This document shows, piece after piece, positions 1 through 12,845 of a stretch of DNA of 64,000 nucleotides. Under the pieces are notes generated by a model. That model did not search any database and was not told the origin of the DNA. It was given only the letters and a program-made list of their open reading frames with translations. The number at the start of each line of letters is the position of its first letter. The stretch's first letter is position 1. Source of the DNA: Epiperipatus broadwayi (Eukaryota; Onychophora; Udeonychophora; Euonychophora; Peripatidae); the NCBI GenBank assembly GCA_028023455.1, contig JAQFVV010006274.1:2542001-2606000 (forward strand), read 5' to 3'. Made by a program: the position numbers and the translations under genes.

Positions 1-719
1 TATATATATTTGTTTTAAGACGTCAGATTTAAAATCATTACTGTCATAAATAAAATTTATTTTTTGTATTTTGTTTATAGTGATTCTTCAGTTGAAAACC
101 TAGGTTTACTAAAGTATAAGTTTGTACAATACTGAAATGTGTTAATGTTTTCACTCACAGTCTGTGTCAAAGCATATATAAAGAAAAAAGTTTTATCTTA
201 TGGTATGGAAATGATTTTAGTGAAAGATTAGATGAACAATTAATAGAATGGAAATTATAATTTGCTGATATTTGAATAAGAAATGATTTAGGATCACATT
301 AAAACAGTATTTAGAATAACAATATTTGTTAATTATCATAAACTTAAATTATTATAATCTTTAATGCCAAAATACAATTTGATATTTATCATGATGGTTT
401 CTACCTTAGAGGTAATGCATTTTGTGAATATGAGTCAGAATTATCAATTGAAAAAGTAATTTGTTAAATAGAGGAACCTAAATAAAATTAATCTTTATTA
501 TATACTTGGGATTATAGGACAGTACTATCCACAACTTGATAGGTATTTCAGTTTTATGGAATTAAATAGATGGAGACACTATGTATTTATTTAAACATTG
601 GGAATCATATTAAGTAATCAGAGAAACTGCTTGAATGAATGGGAGAAAAAATTGATAAATGAAGCAAATAAAAAAAAGGGATTGATAGAAAAATTAACAA
701 AGTTTTCATAATAATTATG
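1..719. other. AT-rich sequence, no gene seen
   Basis: I see no open frame or repeat that I can name here. The stretch leads directly into the LINE remnant that follows and may be its more decayed upstream part, because in-frame sense continues for a few codons above position 746 before stops appear. That extension is inference. Confidence 0.4.
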
Positions 720-1770
720 ATGTACCTAGAATTGTATGGAAGGGAGTGGCAGTATCAGGGTTAATATATGGTGATAATGTGCTATGTGTTAGTAAAGGAG
801 TGTTAGATTACTTGGAAAAAGTACAAAGAGAAGTAGAAAGACATGCATTAGATGCAGATGTGTGGATGGAAAAGGAGGCAATTCAAGTAGAAATAGGATG
901 GTCAAGTTTTTATATGAGGGATGCAAAAAGCAAAATTAAAAATTTGTAATAGATTGCAGTTTATGAATAATAAAAGAATAGCCAAAAAATATTTAATTGG
1001 GTTACAAATAAAGGGTAGGTAACAAGATGGGTGAGAAAGGTAATGTGGTATGCAGAATATTTGGATAAAAAATTTATGTCAGCATATTTGTACAAAAAGT
1101 AGGGTGATTGTGTTAGGAGAATTGTTGAGGGTTACAGTGGTAAAGAATGGAATAAAACAATAGATGCATTAATAAAGAATAGGGAGTTGGAGAGATGGAG
1201 ATTTAGTATGGAGAGTAAAAAGAGTTTAAATATATATAGAAATAAACAGAATATTGAGTGTGAATTTAATTTATGATAATATCAAGGAAAGCAGTTTACT
1301 GTTGAAGGCTCGAATGGTATCTTTAGCAACAGTTTATACATGTAAATGAAAAAATGTGGGTGATTTAGTCTGCAAGTTGTGTAAGGAAGGTATAGAAGAT
1401 ATTAGGCATCTGTTAATTAAATGTAAATGCCTGAAAATGGAAAGGATATAAATAATAAAGTTGTGGTAGAATAAATATAAGAAAAGTGATTATACAGAAA
1501 GTGGGTTATTGATTTTTATGCTGGGTTTGGGAAAAGATAAGGGGGATTTAGATATAAAAGCCATGAAGTTGACAACAATTATGCCATGGAAATGGGATGG
1601 AGCAGGATATGGAAAAATTTAGGGTGAGGAATGGAAAGGGAAGGTAAAGTGGTTAACAGGTTTCTCTGGACATAGTTGCTGAGAGATTCCTGTCTCTGTA
1701 TAAAGAGACGTCACAGTGCATCACATCATATGATTTATTTTATTTATATGTTTGTTAATTTAAGTTAATT
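720..1770 (+). mobile_element. Decayed non-LTR retrotransposon, C-terminal part of ORF2 and 3' end
   Basis: An open stretch at 746-949 reads GLIYGDNVLCVSKGVLDYLE and continues through a W-S-S-F block. This is the pattern of the region downstream of the reverse transcriptase in many LINE ORF2 proteins (a V-A-V-x-G-L-x-Y-G block followed by a long helix). Further on, 1368-1430 translates as VCKLCKEGIEDIRHLLIKC, a C-x2-C-x8-H-x4-C knuckle typical of LINE ORF2 C-termini. Stops and frame changes separate the pieces, so the copy is dead. The coding remnant ends near 1620. It is followed by a perfect 6-bp hairpin at 1692-1709 (GTCTCT/AGAGAC), which may belong to the 3' UTR. The 3' end is placed near 1770 only approximately. 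Clade not assigned. Confidence 0.65.
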
Positions 1771-2387
1771 TATTTCTAATCATTGAGTATATGTTTAAAA
1801 TTAATTGTTATCTGTGAAAAGACTTATTGAGAAGGAGTTCTTGAATCAAAGAGTTTAATTAGTTAATATGCATGTGCAACTGACAGTAAAAGTTGAAAAA
1901 AAAAGAGTAATAAATAACATCAGGAAAAAGCGATGAGAAAAGTCAAAATAAATTTGAGTATGATTTTTTAATAATATTTTAATGTATTAATATTTAACAT
2001 ATGCAATGATATGTAAATATTCAATGGTAGGAAGGGATGATTATATATTCAGTTTACTCCTTCCTAATTTTCTGGAGAACTATATAGCACCCAAATTGAA
2101 GATGATCAGAATATTAGGCTGACTTCAAACCTTTCAGTTTACTACCAATAATAATTTTCTATTTATATCTTATCTACAGATGTCCATTTTGTATTATTTA
2201 CCTGATACTGCACACTCAAATCCTGATACCTACATAGTGCAAGTTGTCAACAACTACGGGGGGGGGGGTTTACCATATTAAAAAAAGCTACATGTATACC
2301 TAAATATATAATATTTTATGCAAGACTTTTTTTTCATCCTGGGGGTCTGAAGATAATTATTTGGATTGTACAATAATGAAAGAGAAG
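1771..2387. other. Intergenic sequence, no gene seen
   Basis: AT-rich spacer between two LINE remnants. It holds a G homopolymer of about nine bases near 2260, facing a T-rich run. No open frame or RNA signature was found. Confidence 0.4.
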
Positions 2388-3130
2388 ACTTAAATACTAT
2401 AGATGAGATCAAAAATAAGAATTATAAAGAGATTAATAAAGTTTCAGCTGAATTATTAAAAATCATGTGATCGAAGAATTTAAAGACGAATTACTTTATG
2501 TTTATAATAGAATAATTATGCCTGATACTTTTTTTAAAAAAAAAAAAGAAAAAAAAAATCATTTCCATAAAAAAAAAAGCATTAAAATGTGTTTATTTTA
2601 AAATAAATATTGTAGTTTATAATCTCATAAATGTTGAGATTTTTGAATAAACATATTTTATAATAGATTAAACAAATTTTAATTGAGATAGTAGTTTGAA
2701 TTAAAAATAAGAAAAGATATAGGAGGATAATTCCAATTGGAATAATGAGGCTATACAATTAAAATAGTGAAAAATATTATTAAGAATTACTGAAGAAAAA
2801 AATCCTTAATCTGGAAAATGCATTTGACGAAACAAATTAAATAATTTTTAAAAGAAAGGTTATAGATTTAAAAAAAAAAGTATATTAGGAAATTTGTATA
2901 AGAAATAAAAAAAAATATAAAGACTAAAATGTCTTTTTACAGATGAAATAAATATAAAGAATGATATAAATCAAGGATGTTATTTATTCTTTTAGTTATT
3001 AAAATAGATATTTAGATGATTTATTAAATAAAAAATATTGTTATGTATTCAATAAAAAAAGTAGAATTCATTATTTAGGACTAATTGAAGATGTGCAGCA
3101 ATTGTGGATGATGATATTATATGTACGATG
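2388..3130 (+). mobile_element. Decayed LINE reverse transcriptase fragment (motifs A, B, C)
   Basis: Short blocks in changing frames line up in the correct order for a reverse transcriptase. Positions 2388-2465 read DLNTIDEIKNKNYKEINKVS followed by AELLK, like the fingers block that precedes P-x-x-L-L-K in LINE enzymes. Positions 2802-2837 read ILNLENAFDETN, motif A with the conserved D/N-x-x-x-A-F-D. Positions 2962-2991 read DINQGCYLFF, the QG of motif B. Positions 3092-3127 read CAAIVDDDIICT, the DD of motif C. Many stops and frameshifts lie between the blocks, and A-rich insertions are common. The fragment is truncated soon after motif C. It may be the same LINE family as the C-terminal fragment upstream, but the two cannot be one element because their order is reversed. 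Confidence 0.65.
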
Positions 3131-4446
3131 TATTAAGCAATATTATCAAATTTTGTACAAAGTTTGTATTATTATTTTGTAAATAATTATCATTTAATTT
3201 TATTATTTAGTAAATTAGTTGGACCGGCTCTAAATACTTGAAACTAGCTTTCAGAGAGGACAAAGTATCTGTCATGGCTTTACAATTTTTATTAGTTTAG
3301 GGTGCAGGAAAGTATTTTTAAATTACTGATTCTTGGATCTTTAAAACATTTTCATAGTAATTACAATTTTATAATGTTAATTCAACGTTTCCTTGAATGA
3401 TTTCATAGGAAAAAATAATAATGTAAAACTGTTAAACTGTATTATATGAAAACCATGTTATATTTAAGTAAACACGATTTTTTTATTATAAATATATACA
3501 TATATGTCAAAAGCAGCTGTTTTTATGCTATTCCAAAGCCATCTATTGTAATAATCAATAGATATTAAATTGTAATGACCCTATATTCAATCTAATACTA
3601 TCTATCCACGCTTACATGCTTGTTTCTGGATTATGGTCTTTATCAACGGAGGATTCCAATAGCATATGTTATATGTAAAAAAGAAATAGTTATATGATAT
3701 TAGTTGATTTATATGTATATTTCTAACTATAATTATGTAAAATTAAGTTTTTTTTTAAAAAAAACAACAACCAAAAAACAAAATAACTGTCTTGGAAGTT
3801 GCATAACTGATGTTAGTAGTGTTTAAAAAAATCCAGATAAATTGTAAAAAAAAAAGGCTGAGATATATTAGTACCTTTTAATAAGAGTAAAAATCACCAG
3901 TAACCTTTTAAAGAATTTTATAAAAGATAACAGTAAATGCTTATTTGAAATGTAGTAAAATTTGGATATTTATATAAAACAGAAAATCTTTATTTATAGA
4001 TGGATATTTATAGAAGAAAAAGAAAAACAAGCTCAAAGGTAAGTTAAAAAATATAAAAATAATTAAGAAGAGAAAAAAGACATAAAAAGTTAAAAGATGG
4101 AAGAGGAATTAGATTGTATATAGATCACAATAGTTTAAAGTATATGCTGGAAACGATTATTAAAATGAAAGAAGAATAGAAGAAATAATAACAGAATATT
4201 GTAAGAAAGAATATAATAATGGCTATTAAACACTAGCAAAGAATCAAAAGGGATTAAAAATGCTTCTGGATTGCACTTGGGATCTCTCTTTTGAAGATGA
4301 TATAGAAAATAATTATGCTTGTAGTTAAGCTGCCATATGTCAAAACAATAAGATTAGTAATTCTCTGATGTCATTCTTAAATTTATTAAAATAATTTCAA
4401 TTAATACACTGTACAGGTTTACATCTGCACATACAGATATATATGT
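3131..4446. other. AT-rich sequence with a possible weak LINE coding remnant
   Basis: Mostly featureless. On the plus strand 4090-4175 reads KLKDGRGIRLYIDHNSLKYM, which vaguely recalls the N-terminal linker of LINE ORF proteins, but it is short and isolated. No gene can be supported. Confidence 0.25.
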
Positions 4447-4545
4447 AATATATAAGGGATTCGAACTCAGACTTTCACAAAATCCTCAGCTCTCCAAGCC
4501 ATCTCATATTGCTGACCCACCTGATCACACACATGTTGAAAAGAT

Positions 4546-4607
4546 AAATAATTACCAATAAATGTATTTCATGCTAAACCAGCACTCATCAGTTGGCCCA
4601 GATTACC
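4546..4607 (-). ncRNA. Hammerhead ribozyme-like core, type I (copy A, left arm)
   Basis: On the minus strand the order is: outer stem I GGTAATC, bulge TGG, inner stem I GCCAA, core CTGATGA, stem II GTGCT with loop GGTTT and AGCAT, core GAAA, stem III region TACATTTA, then TTGGT closing stem I and AATTATT closing the outer stem. Stem II pairs fully with one G-U at its base. Inner stem I pairs with one G-U. The triplet before the predicted cut is UUA, which fits NUH. Stem III is only one to two pairs here. The conserved core bases are intact, so this is the best candidate for residual activity in the window. Confidence 0.65.
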
Positions 4608-4818
4608 ATTTCCACACATATATACAATCAGGGCTCAGCTTTATATTAAGATAGCAAATCTTTGTACTTTAATGGACAGGCTTCAAACTACTTTAACTCA
4701 CAATTCTTCAGCCTTCCATTTTCATTGAAAATCTGATGATGGAATGTTCAAAGCCCTCATATAAAGATTTGCTATCTTAATATAAAGCTGAGCTCTGATT
4801 GTATATATGTGTGGAAAT

Positions 4819-4880
4819 GGTAATCTGGACCAACTGATGAGTGCTGGTTTAGCACAAAATACGCTCATTGGTGCTTATTT
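4819..4880 (+). ncRNA. Hammerhead ribozyme-like core, type I (copy A, right arm, mutated)
   Basis: The elements are GGTAATC, TGG bulge, ACCAA, CTGATGA, stem II GTGCT/GGTTT/AGCAC, then AAAA in place of GAAA, TACGCTCA and TTGGT. Stem II is fully Watson-Crick. The G of the GAAA box is A, which follows a C and so looks like CpG decay; this change should abolish cleavage. The CpG in the stem III region (TACG) is kept in this copy while most others have TACA or TATG. Confidence 0.6.
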
Positions 4881-4975
4881 ATCTTTTCAACATGTGTGTG
4901 ATCAGGAGGGTCAGCAATATGGCTTGGAGAGTTGAGGGTTGTGTGAAAGTCTGAGTTCAAATCCCTTATATATTA

Positions 4976-5716
4976 AAATAATTTTAATAATTTTGTACTT
5001 AATGATTATAGAATATCAGTATATTGATTTCTAAATTACTATTTAATTATAAAAAACATAATCATGAACAAATTAATGCAAATCAAAAATAGAGACAGAA
5101 TAATTGCAAAACCTGATTTGGTCGCTATTAAGAGAGCAGTCGAGATTGTAGGCAAATACAAAAGAAAAAAACAAATAAAAGTCAAATTAACTTTATCAGA
5201 TTTAATGCCGACACTGTAACACAAAATAACATAGAAACATTGTTATTAACAAAATTATTTATACAAAGATATCCAAACTTAAGGTACTGAACCTCATGAT
5301 GTTTGTAACTCTATACATCGATTCATAAATTTGGATCAAACAAATGCAATGTAAAAGTATGTAAACCAAACACAATTCATGTAAAAACTCTTTTGAATCA
5401 ATAAAATGCCTTTTGAAACATATATAATTTTTTATAACCACTAAAAAATAAAAGAAGAAACATTGAGTTATAGCTTTGAAGATTAATGAATTAGAAATAA
5501 TTACTATCCATATACTATGATTCTTTTTCATGTTGAAATGAAGAATTTGTTTGTTGTTTTTTTAAAAAAAATTACGATTATAGTTTTAATTACAATACCT
5601 TATAATATTTTATGGCAACAAAATCAAAATAATGAGATATTCTACGTATTTTAAATCTATTTCCAAAACATTTTGAATGACAAAATATATATATATATAT
5701 TAACTTAGAAAGAAGA

Positions 5717-5757
<41 letters not shown>

Positions 5758-7664
5758 ACTTTTAAATTACTCCTTTATACAATAATAATTTCCTTCAACA
5801 TATATAGACGAATAATAATTTACAACAACCATAAAAGTTTAAATATACTACATTATCTTAGATCTATTTTTCTTACATTTTAAAGGCAAAATAATAAAAA
5901 GTAAACACAAATTTAATACATATGCAAAGAAAGTAAATATGAATTATAAAATGTTTAACATGAGTAGGCATGCAAATTAAATTAACGTATGATTAGGCAA
6001 TAACCAAGTCCGGCCCTACTATAGAATATAAGACAATAATCTGAAGGTTTGAAAGTTGAATATTTTGCACATAATATATCAACTGTCAAAATATGTAGAT
6101 CTGAAAACACTTTATACAAACATAAAGCAGTCAGGTGAGGAGACTTCAGCCATTGATTAAATTATCATCTAATGTTGTGTTTGCTATGTTTCTAGTGTAT
6201 AAAAAACATACAAATTGTGATATAGTGAGCCATGATATCTGCTATTTTTGTTCAAGCCCTCTTTGACTACATAATATGCAGATAATTGCTCACATTTTGT
6301 TGATAAAAATCTATTAAAATACATTCAACATCCTCAAAAATTTACTATAGCCACTTTTATATGTAAATAGTATGCATATATAAATTAAAATTGTAATATA
6401 AACAATTTTTAAAAAAAATATTAACATAGTTATTAATAATAAATTGAGAAGGTACATTATCATATATAATGACTGTGTCTATGTTTTCTCATTTGCATCC
6501 ACACAAAAAATAAAAATAATAAAAACTTATTATACCATAAGTTTATATTTTTTAATAAATAAAATGAATGGTGAAGTATTAGATTTTCATATAATTAAAC
6601 AAGGTCTAGACAATACTTTTTTTTCAATAAATTTTCTATCTATAGATAATTATCAACAGACTACAACTTCTAGTTAATTTGACATTTTTTGCATTTATGT
6701 AAAATTCAGAATCTATACAGAAACATCTATTTATTGTTACTGATTTCAGATTTTCAGACAAACTCTTCAAACTTTAAAGTTTCTGAAACAATGCCAGAAT
6801 ATTTTAATTCTTTTTTGTTGCAACTACTAAATCAATAACTTTCATTTTATTGTTTAAAAAAATACTTTACAAATTTGCTTAAATTTTGTAAAACTTTTAG
6901 TTCTGTACTGTGCTGAATCAAACTTTATAAAGGATACAAAAAAAACAACAACAACAAACAAATAAAATGTGTGTGCTTTCAATATAACCTAAAAAATGTT
7001 ATCAATAAACAAGATAGGATATGGTGTTTGAAATAAAACAATGGTCACCTCTGTATCATAACATTTTTAAATATATGAATTTTAATATTTGTATTTTTTG
7101 TTATTTTCATATTTCTTTTTGTTTATTTATATTTTTTGGGATTTCGTATTTGAAAAAGTGTTATACTGATAAGGGCATATAATCTGACTGTGCAGTTCCA
7201 CTGTAGTAAATATTATCACTTGGTCTTCATATTATATTATCTATCTTCAGGCAGCGAACTTTTTTTTTTAAAAGTATGCTTTATTAAAAATCAAACATAT
7301 GTTATAGAATATATACCTTTTTAAAAGAAAAACTTGATTTATTTATTTATTTTTTGCACAAAACATACCATAAGATATAACTTTAATAATCTTAAAGTTC
7401 TTCATGGAAAAATGCAGAAGTCAATAAATCAAAATTCAAAAGTTTTAACAACTGAAAAGTCTTAAAAACTTTAAAAATATTGTTTGTCCTTCATTTGGAA
7501 TTAAACTAAGATTTGAAACTATGTAAGCCTATTTGCAAAAACTGAATAATGTACAAAGATATTTAACTGTATTTATATATTGGCTATTTCTATCATCTAA
7601 TATTAAGTATTAAATGTCTTTAGAAAAATTTAACTTTTCCAATTATATTTATCTGTTAGAAGTA
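4976..7664. other. AT-rich intergenic sequence
   Basis: No gene recognised. It includes (AT)n tracts near 5684-5755 and a 77-codon open frame at 6444-6677 with no domain or compositional sign of selection. Short A- and T-homopolymers are frequent. Confidence 0.4.
5684..5755. repeat. (AT)n microsatellite, two blocks
   Basis: A block of about 16 bp of alternating AT and a second of about 37 bp are separated by a short AAG-rich spacer. Simple tandem repeat seen directly. Confidence 0.9.
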
Positions 7665-7835
7665 GCACATAAGTTAGTATATGCACAATGTTTCAAAAGG
7701 TATTATTTTCACCTCTTCTTCAGATGTTGCTGGTCTTACCAGTGATAATACCAGCATAGGAGTAGAACCTGGGACCTTATATTCTTGAATATTGAATTTT
7801 TAGGTAACACTCTAACCAACTGAGTCAGTTAGGAA
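7665..7835 (-). mobile_element. tRNA-derived SINE with hammerhead-like 3' motif
   Basis: Read on the minus strand, the head contains TGACTCAGTTGGTTAGAG (about 7812-7829), a very good tRNA D-arm/A box, and GGTTCTACTCC (7759-7769), a good B box, about 45 bp apart as in a tRNA. Downstream, 7690-7723 reads CTGAAGA, a hairpin (AGAGGT with ACCTTT), then T and GAAAC. This order matches a hammerhead core with CUGANGA, stem II and GAAA, and is also a pattern I associate with 3' ends of Penelope-like elements. It is probably a Pol III-transcribed non-autonomous retroelement. No flanking duplication was established. Confidence 0.65.
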
Positions 7836-9434
7836 ATTTTTTTATATAGTTATTTATAAGATTTCTCTGGGTTTTTTCCAATATTTTGTTAAGAACCAAG
7901 TTGATTAATATTTTTCATACATTATGAATCATCACATTAGGTTTACTTATGGGGTTATTTGCCATTGTCATGTGAGCAGCTTCTTTAAATTTTCTTCTTG
8001 TATGTTTTCAAATATTTATTATTAGATAATGGAAATAATCCAATATATAAATACAACTAAAATATCATTATCACAAACCTTCAGGAAAACACAAAGAAAT
8101 ATTACAAGTGTTTGAAATATAATTGATTTAAAAAAAACAATAACATAAAAAATATTATTCTATTATTAACAAATATATAATTAAATACAGAGCTTTAAAA
8201 AAAAAACAGACCTCGTTAGGAATCTTCCAAATAAATGATTTATATGAATAATCTCAGAATCAGAGTAAATTAAAATTATTTATTAAAAAAAAAAAACATG
8301 CTACTGTGAGTGACTTTTGCCATAATGTTTTCTGGTTTTAATCATATATTTATTAAAAACTAATGATAAAAATTGATGAATTTGAACGTGATTCCTATGG
8401 GGAAAACCCAGAACATGTTTTAAATATAAAGATTATCCCCAAAGAGACTTTAAAGAGATGTAATATCAATTGCTTTTATTTTAAGATTTCCTTGCAATTT
8501 AGCACAGTAATAGTTTGGTTATTCAAGGGGTAATAGTTTCTAGATAGCTTAACCTGTCATTTTGCTACTAAAAAGTCACATTATTCCTGTTCAAACAAAA
8601 TAACTTTGTTTATTAACCAATTCAGAGAAATAACTCTTTATTTATATTCCCATCCAAAAAAACTCCTTTATTTACTAGTAACGCTCAAAGATCACATAAC
8701 ACATCCAAATTAAAAATAATTCGTGCCTTAATAAAATGTTTTGTCCTATTTTGCATAGTTACAAAGCATTGCTTCGGATTTAAAAATTAATGGATGGTAA
8801 CTGAGCCTGTCTCTTTTGGTATTTAAATATCAGATGACATTTTCGCGAATAAATAAATAAGACAATTATTTATTGTTGATAAAATATGAACGAAAAGAAA
8901 AATACAATAGCAGTTGTAATTAGGATAGACGAAGAAGTGCTGTAGAAAAAGTTGATATTGTAAACCTACCGAAAAAACAGAATGTGACATATATATATCG
9001 TTGATAAATTATTATTATATGAGATTTAGTGTCATAATATTTATGATGGTTGCTAATGAATGAATGAAATTTGAAAACAGCGATATTAAAAGCAACAACT
9101 AAAGACTATTTATTTAGATTAATAAATCCTATTGATAAATTAACATTCGGAAACTAGCAACAAATGAGCAGGGAAAAAATTATTCATATAGGCACTAGGA
9201 ATTGAAGTTGATTTAAGTGCACCCCCACCCATATATTAATTAGAAGAGATACTTCTAGAAGTATTATTCTCTTTGAGTTTATCAATACAGGCATTATTTC
9301 AAGTTTTATACTAGCATCTAAATAAAAATCAATCAAATAATTTTTAAAATTAATAACAATATAAAAAACAATTATATATACATTAGTACAAAACAAAAGT
9401 AATAGCATAAAAGTTTATCAACTGACTTCGAGTT
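7836..9434. other. AT-rich intergenic sequence
   Basis: No gene, RNA or named repeat recognised. Short poly-A and poly-T runs only. Confidence 0.4.
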
Positions 9435-11079
<1,645 letters not shown>

Positions 11080-11735
11080 TCTCAAGTTTCAACTCAAAAT
11101 ATTTGCTCAATACAACACACATTAAAGGATACAACTCATAATAACTGGTGTTTTTCCATTTTCCCAATACGCAAATCATGCTCACTGGCATATTTTTCAT
11201 TTTACCAAGTGACAATCCATACTGAACTAATGTTTTTACCATTTTCTCAGGATGCAATGCTGACTGGTAGTTTTTTTCATTTTCTCCAGATGCAATTCAT
11301 GCTGATCAGTGTTTTTCAGTGTTTCTGAGATGTAATTTATGCCAACTAGTATTTTTATTTTCTCATGATGCAATTCATTTTTTCATTTTCCCAAGATACA
11401 ATTTATGCTAAACTTGAATTTTTTCATTTCTCCAGAATTCAATGCATGCTAACTGGTGCATTTCCATGCTGAAATGATATTTTCCTATGTTCCCAGAATG
11501 CAGTTGGTGCTGACTAGTGTTTTTCTATTTTCCCAAAAGGCAATTGATGCTGGCAACTGTTTTTCCATTTTCTCAAGATACATCCTTGCTGAATTAGTAT
11601 TTTTCCAGGATGCAATTCATACATACAATTGTTTTTTCATTCTCCCAGGATGCAATTTATCCTGAACCAATGTTTTTGTTTTCCCAAGATGCAATTCTCA
11701 TGACTAGTTTTTCTCTATTTTTTTTTTTCACATGG
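11080..11735. repeat. Minisatellite, 38-40 bp period, about 15 degenerate units
   Basis: A unit beginning GATGCAATTCATGCTGA, then CTAGTG, a T-run and CATTTTCCCA, recurs throughout. Unit starts were located at 11251, 11289, 11329, 11367, 11395, 11435, 11496, 11539, 11577, 11609, 11649 and 11689, with more degenerate units back to about 11080. Most spacings are 38-42 bp; shorter ones mark deletions. Units differ from one another by several bases. Several frames stay open across it by chance on both strands; none has coding character. Confidence 0.85.
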
Positions 11736-12084
11736 AGCTTATGCAACAAATGAAACAATAAGACTTAGCTATGAAAACCAAATGAAACCAATTTTTATGG
11801 GACTATATGTCAATCTAATACTAACTTCAACTTTTCCTCCATATGTTTTTATTCTTACTATTATGTGTTTCCATGTATTTTTCTTAATATCACATTTAAA
11901 AAGTCTACATTAACTTAATTTGACATATGTATCTTGTTATATAATAATTATTTTTCCTTTAATTAATGTAAATAATGTTTTCTTTCCTATCACAATCAAG
12001 ATTGTAAATTTTTATTACATATGTAATATTATGAATCAATTTGTATCTAAGACCTTATATTTCAAATGCAACTTATGTATCGTT
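11736..12084. other. AT-rich intergenic sequence
   Basis: No gene or repeat recognised between the minisatellite and the LINE 3' end. Confidence 0.4.
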
Positions 12085-12300
12085 TTTAAGCCTCAAGAGT
12101 TTACTTTTTGAAACATAATAGTAATAATGCAATGTAGTTAAACAGGTTAACTGATGTAGGCCCTATTCAACACTTGCATAACTATGTAATTAGCAATGAA
12201 AATCTCAGTCAAATCAAATCTGTAAAAATCATGGTGCCACTGTAACCAAGGCATAAGTATGTAAACATCATGTAACTTTGTTGACAATAAAGTATATTAT
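12085..12300 (+). mobile_element. 3' end of a Tx1/L1-like LINE (copy 1, UTR only)
   Basis: Positions 12150-12300 match the 3' UTR of the longer copy at 20455-20576: both contain ACTGATGTAG, CCACTGTAACCAAGGCATAA, GTATGTAA and a terminal AATAAAG. No coding sequence is present, so this is a severely 5'-truncated insertion. Just before it, 12097-12113 (TACTTTTTGAAACATAA) resembles the end of copy 2 near 15197, which suggests a second, even shorter 3' fragment next to it. The tail of this copy founded the triplet microsatellite that follows. Confidence 0.75.

Positions 12301-12845
<545 letters not shown>

Larger units (their letters stand above)
4447..4975. mobile_element. Foldback repeat with two hammerhead-like cores (copy A)
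   Basis: The sequence is a long inverted repeat. The left arm (about 4447-4661) and right arm (about 4763-4975) are imperfect reverse complements around a spacer of about 100 bp. The outer ends read, outward-facing, GAGTTCRAATCCC, which matches the Pol III B box (GGTTCRANTCC) except in the first bases. Each arm carries a hammerhead-like core, listed separately. Related copies lie at 25538, 48486 and 57591, and the spacer itself (with TGATGATGGAATG) is shared with the last two, so the inverted dimer is the mobile unit rather than a chance pairing. No protein is encoded. A non-autonomous, ribozyme-bearing retroelement is the best reading; a foldback DNA transposon is the alternative. Confidence 0.75.

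Noticed and set aside
4735-4755. CTGATGATGG in the foldback spacer as a ribozyme core
   Set aside because: It is conserved between copies, but there is no stem II or GAAA box; it is part of the spacer.
6444-6677. 77-codon open frame
   Set aside because: It shows random AT-rich composition, with no splice or promoter context and no recognisable domain.
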